A stretch of 64,000 bases of DNA from the NCBI GenBank assembly GCA_964019135.1, contig CAXHSH010001379.1, positions 62,001 to 126,000 of the forward strand, in the 5' to 3' direction. The notes under the pieces were generated by a model, which worked only from the letters and a program-made list of their open reading frames with translations, did not search any database and was not told the DNA's origin. The DNA is from Arenicola marina (Eukaryota > Annelida > Polychaeta > Arenicolidae). Shown here one piece after another: positions 28,501-41,437 of this stretch. Within the stretch, counting starts at the first letter, position 1. Each line of letters begins with the position of its first letter. Both the position numbers and the translations under genes were made by a program.

Positions 28501-29274
28501 TTTTAGGGACATACTACTAAAAAAAACATTCGCTTTTAGGCATATACTTCACCCAACACTCAGTTATAGCGACATCCTGTACAAATCCATCGGCTTTAGC
28601 GACATACAACACAAACAGAAATGATACGATCATTTTATTAACCAAAACACTCGGTACGAGCGATATACTGCTAAAAAAACCGTTCGCAAAACCTTCAGTT
28701 AAAGCGACATACTGTATAAAACAGATGTTTTTAGCGATATACTATTTAAAACACTCGCTTTCAGGGATATGCTACACAAAACACTCTGTTATAACGGCAT
28801 ACTGTACAAAGCAGTCGTCTTTAGCGATATACACCACAAACACACATGGTTCGACCATTTTATTAATCAAAACACTCGGTTCTACCGCTATACTACTCAA
28901 AACACTCGGTTTTAGGGATATACAATACAAAACACTCGGTTATAGCGATATACTGTACAAAACGCTCGGTTGTAGTGACATACTGTACAAAACACTCGGT
29001 TTTAGCAATATACTAGGGAAACACACCAGATTCCACTTACCAAAACACCCGGTACGAGAGATATACTGCTCAAAACACACGGATATAGCAACATAATGTA
29101 CATCACACTCGGTTTTAGCCACATAGTACGTTAACACACCAGATTGCATCATTACACCTGCCAAAACAACCGGTACGAGCGATATACTACTCAAAACACT
29201 CGCTTTTAGAGATATGCTACACAAAACCCTCGGTTATACCGACATACTGTACAAAACACTCGGGTTTTAGGGAC

Positions 29275-30630
29275 ATGTCTCAGGGAAGGCATCGGGGAGG
29301 GCATCAGAGAGGGCATCAGGAAGGGCATCAGCAAAGGCATCAGATCGACATCCCCCAGGTTGCGCATCCGGGAGGGCATGAGGGTGGGCATCAGAAGGAC
29401 ATTCCCCGGGGAGGGCATCAGGGAAGGCATCAGAATGACATGCCTCAGGGAAAACCTCAGGGAGGGCAACATGGAGGGCATGAGAAGGACATCCCAGGAA
29501 GGGAGTCATGAAGGGCATCAGGGAGAGCATTAAATGGACATCGCCCAGGGAGGGCATCAGGGAGGGCATCATGGAGAGGATCAGCTGGCCATCCCCCAGG
29601 GAGGGCATCAGGGAGAGCATCATGGAGAGGATCAGCTGGCCATCCCCAAGGGAGGGCATCAGGGAGGGCATCAGGGAGGTCATCAGCGAGGACATCAGAA
29701 GGACATCCCCCAGGGAGGGCATTAGAGAGGGTATTCAGGGAGGGCATCAGATGGACATCCCCAAGGGAGGGCATCAGGGAGGGCTTCAGGCAGAGAATCA
29801 GATGGACATCCCCCAGGGAGGGCATCAGGGAAGGCATCAAGGAGGGCATCAGGGAGGGCATCAGAAGTACAGCCCCCAGGGAGGGCATCACGGAGGGCAT
29901 CACGCGGGGCATCAAATGGACATCTCCCAGGGAGGGCATCAGGGAGAGCATCAGATGGAAATCCCCCAGGGAGGGCATCATAGAGGCATCAGATGGAAAT
30001 CCCCCAGGGAGGGCATCATGGAGGGCATCAGAAGGACATCCAACAGGGAGGGCATCAGGGAGGGCTTCAGGGGGAGCATCAGATGGACATCCGCCAAGGA
30101 GGCCATCAGATAGACATCCCCCAGGGAGGGAATCAGGGATGGCATGCGATGGAAATCCCCCAGGGAGGGCATCAGTGAGAGCCTCAAACAGAGAATCAGA
30201 TGGACATCTCCCAGGGAATGCATGAAGGAGGGCATCAGGGAGGGCATCAGAAGTACATCCCCCAGGGAGGGCATCAGGGAGGGCATCAGATGGACATCCC
30301 CCAGGTAGGGCATCAGATGGACATCCCCCAGGGAGGGCATCAAGGAGGGCATCAGGGAAGGCATCAGAAGAACATCCCCCAGGGACAGCGTTAGGTAAGG
30401 CATCAGGGAGGGCATCAGAGAGGGCATCATTTGGTCATCCCCCAGTGAGGGCGTCAAGGATGGCATCAGAGAGGGCATCAGATGGACATCCCCCAGGGAG
30501 GGCATCAGGGAGGGCATCAGAAGGAGCATCAGATGAACATACCCCAGGGAGGGCATCAGGGAGGACATCATCAGAAGGACACCCCCCGGGGAGGGCATCA
30601 GGGAGAGCATCAGGGAGAGCATCAGATGCT
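29275..30630. repeat. G-rich minisatellite block, copy 4
   Basis: Same block, starting ATGTCTCAGGG and then GGCATCGGGGAGG, a variant shared only with copy 5. It has small length changes relative to copies 1-3, for example at about 29494-29512 and a lost G in CATAGAGGCATCAG near 29982. Several long frames are therefore broken here. That loss of open frame without other change is what one expects of non-coding repeat DNA. Confidence 0.92.
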
Positions 30631-33600
30631 CTAAACACACCAGATTGCAGCATTACACCTGCCAAAACACCCGGTACGAGCGACATACTGCTCAAAACAC
30701 TCGCTTTTAGGGACATACTACTCATAACATTCGCTTTTAGGGATATACTTCACCCAACACTCAGTTATAGCGACATCATGTACAAATCACTCGGCTTTAG
30801 CGATATACAACACAAACAGACATGATTCGATCATTTTATTAAGCAAAAAAACACTCGGTACAAGCGATATACTGCTAAAAACACCCGGTTTTAGGTACAT
30901 GCTCCACAAAACATTCGGTTATAGCGACATACTGCGCAAACCACACTCGGTTTTAGCGATATACTATTCAAAACATTCGCTTTTATGGGCATACTACTAA
31001 AAACATTCGCTTTTAGGGATATACAACATCGAACACTTAGTTATAGCGGCATACTCTACAAATCACTCGGCTTTAGCGATATACAACTAAAAACATACAT
31101 GGTTCGATCAATTTATTAACCAAAACACTCGGTTCTAACGATATACTACTCAAAACACTCTGTTTTAAGGATTTACTACATATAACACTCGAGATATACT
31201 GTACAAAACACTCGGTTATAGCGACATACTGCACAAAACACACTCGGTTTTAGCGACATATTATTCAAAACACCCGCATTTATGGATATACTACACCAAA
31301 CTCTCAGGTATGGCGACATTCGGTACAAAACACTCGGCTTTAGTGATATACAACACAAACAAACATGGTTCGATCATTTTCTTGACCAAAACACTCGGTT
31401 CTATCGATATACTGCTCAAAACACTCTGTTTTAAAGATTTACTATACAAAAAACTCGGTTATAGCGGCATTCGGTACAAAACACTCGGCTTTAGCGATAT
31501 GCAACACAAACAAACTTGATTCGATCATTTTCTTGACCAAAACACTCGGTTCTACCGATATGCTACTCAGAAGACTCGTTTTAGGGACATACTACTAAAA
31601 AACATTCGCTTTTAGGGATATACTTCACCCAACACTCTGTTATAGCGACATCCTGTACAAATCCATCGGCTTTAGCGATATACAACACAAACAGAAATGA
31701 TATGATCATTTTATTAACCAAAACACTTGGTACGAGCGATATACTGCTAAAAACACCCTTCACAAAACCTTCAGTTAAAGCGACATACTGTATAAAACAG
31801 ACGTTTTTAGCGATATACTATTTAAAACACTCGCTTTTAGGGATATGCTACACAAAACACTCTGTTATAGCGGCATACTGTACAAATCAGTCGCCTTTAG
31901 CGATATACACCACAAACACACATGGTTCGACCATTTTATGAATCAAAACACTCGGTTCTACCGCTATACTGCTCAAAACACTCGGTTTTAGGGATTTACA
32001 ATACAAAACACTCGGTTATAGCGATATACTGTACAAAACGCTCGGTTGTAGTGACATACTGTACAAAACACTCGGTTTTAGCAATATATTAGGGAAACAC
32101 ACCAGATTCCAGTATTCCACTTACCAAAACACCCGGTACGAGAGATATACTGCTCAAAACACACGGTTATAGCAACATAATGTACATCACACTCGGTTTT
32201 AGCCACATAGTACGTTAACACACCAGATTGCATCATTACACCTGCCAAAACAACCGGTACGAGCGATAGACTGCACAAAACACTCGGTTTTAGGGACATA
32301 CTGCACAACCCATCCGGTTAAAGCGACATACTGTACAAAACACTCGGCATTAGCGATAAACAACACAAACAAACATGATTGGATCATATGCTTGACCAAA
32401 ACACTCGGTTCTACCGATGTACTGCTCAAAACACTCGGTTTTAGGGATATACTACACCAAACACTTAGTTATAGCGGCATACTCTACAAATCACTCGGCT
32501 TTAGCGATATACAACACAAACACACATGGTTCGATCATTTTATTAACCAAAACACTCGGTTCTAACGATATACTACTCAAAACACTAGCTTTTAGAGATA
32601 TGCTACACAAAACCCTCGGTTATACCGACATTCTGTACAAAACCCTCGGGTTTTAGGGACATACTACTCAAAACACTCGCTTTTAGGGATATACTTCACC
32701 CAACACTCAGTTATAGCGAAAAACGGTACAAAACACTCGGCTGTAGTGATATAGAACACAAGCAAACATGATTCGATCATTTTCTTAAACAAAACACTCG
32801 CCTCGACCGATGTACTGCTCAAAACACTCGGTTTTAGGGATATACTACACCAAACACTTAGTTATAGCGGCATACTCTACAAATCACTCGGCTTTAGCGA
32901 TATACAACACAAACACACATGGTTCGATCATTTTATTAACCAAAACACTCGGTTCTAACGATATACTACTCAAAACACTAGATTTTAGAGATATGCTACA
33001 CAAAACCCTCGGTTATACCGACATTCTGTACAAAACCCTCGGGTTTTAGGGACATACTACTCAAAACACTCGCTTTTAGGGATATACTTCACCCAACACT
33101 CAGTTATAGCGCAAAACGGTACAAAACACTCGGCTGTAGTGATATAGGACACAAGCAAACATGATTCGATCCTTTTCTTAAACAAAACACTCGGCTCGAC
33201 CGATATACTGCTCAAAACACTCGCCTTTAGGGACATACTACTAAAAGCATTCGCTTTTAGGGATATACAACATCGAACACTTAGTTATAGCGGCATACTC
33301 TACAAATCACTCGGCTTTTATCGATATACAACTCAAACACACATGGTTCGATCATTTTATTAACCAATATACTCGGTTCTAACGATATACTACTCAAAAC
33401 ACTCTGTTTTAAGGATTTACTACATATAACACTCGGTTATAGCGATATACTGTAAAACACACTCGGTTATAGCGACATATTGTACAAAACAGTCGGTACG
33501 AGCGATATACGGCTCAAAACATACGGTACAAAACACTCGGCTTTGGTGATATACAACACAAACAAACATGGTTCGATCATTGTATTAACCAAAACACTCG

Positions 33601-36600
33601 GTTCTATCGATGTACTGCTCAAAAAACTCGCTTTTAGGGATATACTAGACGAAGCACTCAGTTATAGGAATTTACTGTACAAAACACTCGGTAATAGCGA
33701 CATACTCTACAACACACCCGGTTTTAATGATATACTACTCCAACACTCGCCTTTAGTTACATACTATATCAAACACTTAGTTATAGCGGCATACTCTACA
33801 AATCACTCGGCTTTAGCGATATACAACACAAACACACATGGTTCGATCATTTTATTAAACAAAAGACCGGGTTCTAACGATATACTGCTCAAAACACTCG
33901 CTTTTAGGGATATACTACACCAAACTCTCAGGTATAGCGACATACGGAACAAAACACTCGGCTTTAGTAATATACAACACAAACAAACATGATTCGATCA
34001 TTTTCTTGACCAAAACACTCGGTTCTACCGATATGCTACTCAAAACACTCGCTTTTAGGGATATGCTACACGAAGCACTCGGTTATAGCGATTTACTGTA
34101 CAAAACACTCGGTAATAGCGGCATACTCTACAAATCACTCGGTTTTAGCCATATACAACACAAACACACATGGTTCGATCATTTTATTAACCAAAACACT
34201 CTGTTCTAACGATATACTACTCAAAACACTCGGTTTTAAGGATTTACTACACATAACACTCGGTTATAGCGATATACTGTAAAAGACCCTCGGTTATAGC
34301 GAAATATTGTACAAAACACTCGGTTTTAGCGACATACTAGGGAAGCACACCAGATTCCAGTATTCCACTTCCCAAAACACTCGGGAAGAGCGATATGCTG
34401 CTCAAAACACTCGGTACGAGCGATATACTGCTCAAAACACTCGGTACGAGCGATATACTACTCAAAACACTCGGTACGAGCGATATACTGCTTAAAACAC
34501 TCGGTTATATCGACATACTGCACAAAACACAAACGGTTTTAGCGATATATTATTCAAAACACTCGCTTTTAGGGATATACTATACCAAACTCTCAGGTAT
34601 AGCGACATACGGTACAAAACACTCGGCCTTAGTGATATACAACACAAACAAACATGATTCGATCATTTTCTTGACCAAATCACTCGGTTCAATCCATATG
34701 CTGCTCAAAACACTCGGTTTTAGGGATTTACCATACAAAACACTCGGTTATAGCGACATATTCTACAACACACCCTGTTTTAATGATATACTACTCAAAA
34801 CACTCGCTTCTAGGGACATACTATGCAAAACACTCGGTTATAGCGACATACTGCATAAAATACACTCGGTTTTAGCGATAGATTATTCAAAACACTCGCT
34901 TTTCGGGATATACTACACCAAACTCTCCGGTATAGCGACATACGGAACAAAACACAAACGGTTTTAGCGATATATTATTCAAAACACTCGCTTTTAGGGA
35001 TATACTACACCAAACTCTCAGGTATAGCGACATTCGGTACAAAACACTCGGCTTTAGCGATATAAAACACAAACAAACATGATTCGATCCTTTTCTTGAC
35101 CAAAACACTCGCGTTTAGGGATATGCTACACGAAACACTCGGTTATAGGGATTTACTGTACAAAACACTCGGTAATAGCGACATACTCTACAACACACCC
35201 GGTTTTAATGATATAGTACTCCAACACTCGCCGTTAGTTATATACTACATCAAACACTTAGTTATAGCGGCATACTCTACAAATCACTCGGCTTTAGCGA
35301 TATACAACACAACCACACATGGTTCGATCATTTTATTAACCAAAACGCTCGGTTCTAACGATATACTGCTCAAAACACTCGGTGTTGCTGATTTACTACG
35401 TATAACACTCAATTTATATACTGTTAAACACACTCAGTTATAGCGAAATATTGTACAAAACACTCGGTTTTAGCGACATACTAGGGAAGCACACCAGATT
35501 CCAGTATTCCACCTCCCAAAACACTCGGTAAGAGCGATATACTGCTCAAAACACTCGGTACGAGCGATATACTGCTCAAAACACTCGGTTATAGCGACAT
35601 ACTGCACAAAACACACTCGGTTTTAGCGATATATTATTCAAAACACTCGCCTTTAGGAATATACTACACCAAACTCTCAGGTATAGCGACATACGGTACA
35701 AAACAGTCGGCTTTAGTGATATACAACACAAATACACATGATTCGATCATTTTCTTGACCAAAACACTCGGTTATAGCGACAGTCGGTACAAAACACTCG
35801 GCTTTAGCGATACAAAACACGAACAAACATGATTCGATCATTTTCTTGACCAAAACACTCGCTTTGAGGGATATACTACACGAAGCACTCGGTTATAGGG
35901 ATATACTGTACAAAACACTCGGTAATAGCGACATACTCTACAACACACTCTGTTTTAATGATATACTACTCAAAACACTCGCTTTTAGTGACATACTATG
36001 CAAAACACTCGGTCATAGCGACATACTGCACAAAACACACTCGGTTTTAGTGATATATTATTCAAAACACTCGCTTTTAGGGATATACTACACCAAACTC
36101 TCCGGTATAGCGACATACGGAACAAAACACTCGGCTTTAGTGATATACAACACAAACAAACATGATTCGATCATTTTCTTGACCAAAACACTCGGTTCTA
36201 CCGATATGCTACTCAAAACACTCGCTTTTAGGGACATACTACTAAAAAAAACATTCGTTTTTAGGCATATACTTCACCCAACACTCAGTTATAGCGACAT
36301 CCTGTACAAATCCATCGGCTTTAGCGACATACAACACAAACAGAAATGATACGATCATTTTATTAACCAAAACACTCGGTACGAGCGATATACTGCTAAA
36401 AAAACCGTTCGCAAAACCTTCAGTTAAAGCGACATACTGTATAAAACAGATGTTTTTAGCGATATACTATTTAAAACACTCGCTTTCAGGAATATGCTAC
36501 ACAAAACACTCTGTTATAACGGCATACTGTACAAAGCAGTCGTCTTTAGCGATATACACCACAAACACACATGGTTCGACCATTTTATTAATCAAAACAC

Positions 36601-36999
36601 TCGGTTCTACCGCTATACTACTCAAAACACTCGGTTTTAGGGATATACAATACAAAACACTCGGTTATAGCGATATACTGTACAAAACGCTCGGTTGTAG
36701 TGACATACTGTACAAAACACTCGGTTTTAGCAATATACTAGGGAAACACACCAGATTCCACTTACCAAAACACCCGGTACGAGAGATATACTGCTCAAAA
36801 CACACGGCTATAGCAACATAATGTACATCACACTCGGTTTTAGCCACATAGTACGTTAACACACCAGATTGCATCATTACACCTGCCAAAACAACCGGTA
36901 CGAGCGATATACTACTCAAAACACTCGCTTTTAGAGATATGCTACACAAAACCCTCGGTTATACCGACATACTGTACAAAACACTCGGGTTTTAGGGAC
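30631..36999. repeat. Satellite field, segment 5
   Basis: 30/61-bp satellite covering the rest of macro-unit 5 and the start of unit 6 (anchor at 34870). It contains the 393-bp tandem duplication again (32417 and 32810), as in unit 4. No gene is seen. Confidence 0.93.
32417..33202. repeat. 393-bp tandem duplication, third occurrence
   Basis: Same duplication as at 21606 and 24754, here in U5. Sharing of the exact duplication implies that the second half of U5 is closest to U4. Confidence 0.8.
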
Positions 37000-38353
37000 A
37001 TGTCTCAGGGAAGGCATCGGGGAGGGCATCAGAGAGGGCATCAGGAAGGGCATCAGCAAAGGCATCAGATCGACATCCCCCAGGTTGCGCATCCGGGAGG
37101 GCATGAGGGTGGGCATCAGAAGGACATTCCCCGGGGAGGGCATCAGGGAAGGCATCAGAATGACATGCCTCAGGGAAAACCTCAGGGAGGGCAACATGGA
37201 GGGCATGAGAAGGACATCCCCAGGAAGGGAGTCATGGAGGGCATCAGGGAGAGCATTAAATGGACATCGCCCAGGGAGGGCATCAGGGAGGGCATCATGG
37301 AGAGGATCAGCTGGCCATCCCCCAGGGAGGGCATCAGGGAGAGCATCATGGAGAGGATCAGCTGGCCATCCCCAAGGGAGGGCATCAGGGAGGGCATCAG
37401 GGAGGTCATCAGCGAGGACATCAGAAGGACATCCCCCAGGGAGGGCATTAGAGAGGGTATTCAGGGAGGGCATCAGATGGACATCCCCAAGGGAGGGCAT
37501 CAGGGAGGGCTTCAGGCAGAGAATCAGATGGACATCCCCCAGGGAGGGCATCAGGGAAGGCATCAAGGAGGGCATCAGGGAGGGCATCAGAAGTACAGCC
37601 CCCAGGGAGGGCATCACGGAGGGCATCACGCGGGGCATCAAATGGACATCTCCCAGGGAGGGCATCAGGGAGAGCATCAGATGGAAATCCCCCAGGGAGG
37701 GCATCATAGAGGCATCAGATGGAAATCCCCCAGGGAGGGCATCATGGAGGGCATCAGAAGGACATCCAACAGGGAGGGCATCAGGGAGGGCTTCAGGGGG
37801 AGCATCAGATGGACATCCGCCAAGGAGGCCATCAGATAGACATCCCCCAGGGAGGGAATCAGGGATGGCATGCGATGGAAATCCCCCAGGGAGGGCATCA
37901 GTGAGAGCCTCAAACAGAGAATCAGATGGACATCTCCCAGGGAATGCATGAAGGAGGGCATCAGGGAGGGCATCAGAAGTACATCCCCCAGGGAGGGCAT
38001 CAGGGAGGGCATCAGATGGACATCCCCCAGGTAGGGCATCAGATGGACATCCCCCAGGGAAGGCATCAAGGAGGGCATCAGGGAAGGCATCAGAAGAACA
38101 TCCCCCAGGGACAGCGTTAGGTAAGGCATCAGGGAGGGCATCAGAGAGGGCATCATTTGGTCATCCCCCAGTGAGGGCGTCAAGGATGGCATCAGAGAGG
38201 GCATCAGATGGACATCCCCCAGGGAGGGCATCAGGGAGGGCATCAGAAGGAGCATCAGATGGACATACCCCAGGGAGGGCATCAGGGAGGACATCATCAG
38301 AAGGACACCCCCGGGGAGGCATCAGGAGAGCATCAGGGAGAGCATCAGATGCT
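37000..38353. repeat. G-rich minisatellite block, copy 5
   Basis: Close relative of copy 4: it shares ATGTCTCAGGG, the GGCATCGGGGAGG variant and the lost G in CATAGAGGCATCAG. Near 38305-38335 it shows three closely spaced single-base losses in C or G runs that no other copy has. These are part of a wider local cluster of one-base indels. Confidence 0.92.
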
Positions 38354-40079
38354 CTAAACACACCAGATTGCAGCATTACACCTGCCAAAACACCCGGTAC
38401 GAGCGACATACTGCTCAAAACACTCGCTTTTAGGGACATACTACTCATAACATTCGCTTTTAGGGATATACTTCACCCAACACTCAGTTATAGCGACATC
38501 ATGTACAAATCACTCGGCTTTAGCGATATACAACACAAACAGACATGATTCGATCATTTTATTAAGCAAAAAAACACTCGGTACAAGCGATATACTGCTA
38601 AAAACACCCGGTTTTAGGTACATGCTCCACAAAACATTCGGTTATAGCGACATACTGCGCAAACCACACTCGGTTTTAGCGATATACTATTCAAAACATT
38701 CGCTTTTATGGGCATACTACTAAAAACATTCGCTTTTAGGGATATACAACATCGAACACTTAGTTATAGCGGCATACTCTACAAATCACTCGGCTTTAGC
38801 GATATACAACTAAAAACATACATGGTTCGATCAATTTATTAACCAAAACACTCGGTTCTAACGATATACTACTCAAAACACTCTGTTTTAAAGGATTTAC
38901 TACATATAACACTCGAGATATACTGTACAAAACACTCCGGTTATAGCGACATACAGCACAAAACACACTCGGTTTTAAGCGACATATTATTCAAAACACC
39001 CGCATTTATGGATATACTACACCAAACTCTCAGGTATGGCGACATTCGGTACAAAACACTCGGCTTTAGTGATATACAACACAAACAAACATGGTTCGAT
39101 CATTTTTTTGACCAAAACCCTCGGTTCTATCGATGTACTGCTCAAAGCACTCGGTTTGTCAGATTTACTATACAAAAAACTCGGTTATAGCGACATCGGT
39201 ACAAAACACTCGGCTTTAGCGATATACAACACACACAAACTTGATTCGATCATTTGTCTTGACCAAAACACTCGGTTCTACCGATATGCTACTCAAAACA
39301 CTCGCTTTTAGGGACATACTACTAAAAAAACATTCGCTTTTAGACATATACTTCACCCAACACTCAGTTATAGCGGACATCCTGTACAAATCCATCGGCT
39401 TTAGCGATAAACAACACAAACAGAAATGATACGTTCATTTTATTAACCAAAACACTCGGTACGAGCGATATACTGCTAAAAACACATTTCGCAAAACCTT
39501 CAGTTAAAGCGACATACTGTATAAAACAGACGTTTTTAGCGATATACTATTTAAAACACTCGCTTTCAGGGATATGCTACACAAAACACTCTGTTATAAC
39601 GGCATACTGTACAAAGCAGTCGTCTTTAGCGATATACACCACAAACACACATGGTTCGACCATTTTATTAATCAAAACACTCGGTTCTACCGATATACTA
39701 CTCAAAACACTCGGTTTTAGGGATATACAATACAAAACACTCGGTTATAGCGATATACTGTACAAAACGCTCGGTTGTAGTGACATACTGTACAACACAC
39801 TCGGTTTTAGCAATATACTAGGGAAACACACCAGATTCCACTTACCAAAACACCCGGTACGAGAGATATACTGCTCAAAACACACGGCTATAGCAACATA
39901 ATGTACATCACACTCGGTTTTAGCCACATAGTACGTTAACACACCAGATTGCATCATTACACCTGCCAAAACAACCGGTACGAGCGATATACTACTCAAA
40001 ACACTCGCTTTTAGAGATATGCTACACAAAACCCTCGGTTATACCGACATACTGTACAAAACACTCGGGTTTTAGGGAC
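38354..40079. repeat. Satellite field, segment 6, with LINE-free target site
   Basis: Short satellite interval between minisatellite copies 5 and 6. It contains a paralogue of the LINE insertion site without the LINE. The left part (about 39036-39144) matches the sequence left of both LINE copies, including CATTTTTTTGACCAAAACCC. The right part (from about 39145, CACTCGGTTTGTCAG) matches the sequence right of LINE copy 1 (CACTCGGTTTCTCAG at 52384). Several one-base indels unique to this copy lie between 38880 and 39400. Confidence 0.9.
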
Positions 40080-41437
40080 ATGCCTCAGGGAAGGCATCAG
40101 GGAGGGCATCAGAGAGGGCATCAGGAAGGGCATCAGCAAAGGCATCAGATCGACATCCCCCAGGTCGCGCATCCGGGAGGGCATGAGGGTGGGCATCAGA
40201 AGGACATTCCCCGGGGAGGGCATCAGGGAAGGCATCAGAATGACATGCCTCAGGGAAAACCTCAGGGAGGGCAACATGGAGGGCATGAGAAGGACATCCC
40301 CAGGAAGGGAGTCATGGAGGGCATCAGGGAGAGCATTAAATGGACATCGCCCAGGGAGGGCATCGGGGAGGGCATCAGGGAGAGCATCAGGTGGACATCC
40401 CCCAGGGAGGGCATCAGGGAGAGCATCATGGAGAGTATCAGCTGGCCATCCCCAAGGGAGGGCATCAGGGAGGGCATCAGGGAGGTCATCAGCGAGGGCA
40501 TCAGAAGGACATCCCCCAGGGAGGGCATTAGAGAGGGTATTCAGGGAGGGCATCAGATGGACATCCCCAAGGGAGGGCATCAGGGAGGGCTTCAGGCAGA
40601 GAATCAGATGGACATCCCCCAGGGAGGGCATCAGGGAAGGCATCAAGGAGGGCATCAGGGAGGGCATCAGAAGTACAGCCCCCAGGGAGGGCATCACGGA
40701 GGGCATCACGCGGGGCATCAAATGGACATCTCCCAGGGAGGGCATCAGGGAGAGCATCAGATGGAAATCCCCCAGGGAGGGCATCATAGAGGGCATCAGA
40801 TGGAAATCCCCCAGGGAGGGCATCATGGAGGGCATCAGAAGGACATCCAACAGGGAGGGCATCAGGGAGGGCTTCAGGGGGAGCATCAGATGGACATCCG
40901 CCAAGGAGGCCATCAGATAGACATCCCCCAGGGAGGGAATCAGGGATGGCATGCGATGGAAATCCCCCAGGAAGGGCATCAGTGAGAGCCTCAAACAGAG
41001 AATCAGATGGACATCTCCCAGGGAATGCATGAAGGAGGGCATCAGGGAGGGCATCAGAAGTACATCCCCCAGGGAGGGCATCAGGGAGGGCATCAGATGG
41101 ACATCCCCCAGGTAGGGCATCAGATGGACATCCCCCAGGGAGGGCATCAAGGAGGGCATCAGGGAAGGCATCAGAAGAACATCCCCCAGTGACAGCGTTA
41201 GGTAAGGCATCAGGGAGGGCATCAGAGCAGGCATCATTTGGTCATCCCCCAGTGAGGGCGTCAAGGATGGCATCAGAGAGGGCATCAGATGGACATCCCC
41301 CAGGGAGGGCATCAGGGAGGGCATCAGAAGGAGCATCAGATGGACATACCCCAGGGAGGGCATCAGGGAGGACATCATCAGAAGGACACCCCCCGGGGAG
41401 GGCATCAGGGAGAGCATCAGGGAGAGCATCAGATGCT
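40080..41437. repeat. G-rich minisatellite block, copy 6
   Basis: Full-length block of the ATGCCTCAGGG type, with the 478-residue minus-strand frame open. It corresponds to copy 7 at an offset of 13236 bp, as part of the 13.3-kb macro-duplication. Confidence 0.93.

Larger units (their letters stand above)
16231..29274. repeat. Satellite field, segment 4 (13 kb without minisatellite)
   Basis: The longest satellite stretch in the window. It includes the end of macro-unit 3, all of rearranged macro-unit 4 (20345-27206) and the start of unit 5. It contains a ~3148-bp internal duplication (from about 21376, and again from about 24524), 393-bp tandem duplications at 21606/21999 and 24754/25147, and a 293-bp duplication around 24059/24352. 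The minisatellite expected in unit 4 is absent because about 4.07 kb is missing at the junction near 20420. No gene or RNA gene is seen. Confidence 0.92.
27207..34869. repeat. Macro-unit U5 (7663 bp)
   Basis: Full-type unit with minisatellite copy 4. It carries the 393-bp duplication (32417/32810) and the linked 273-bp loss. It also lacks one 60-bp monomer near 28110 and about 60-90 bp near 28330 relative to U1. Confidence 0.86.
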
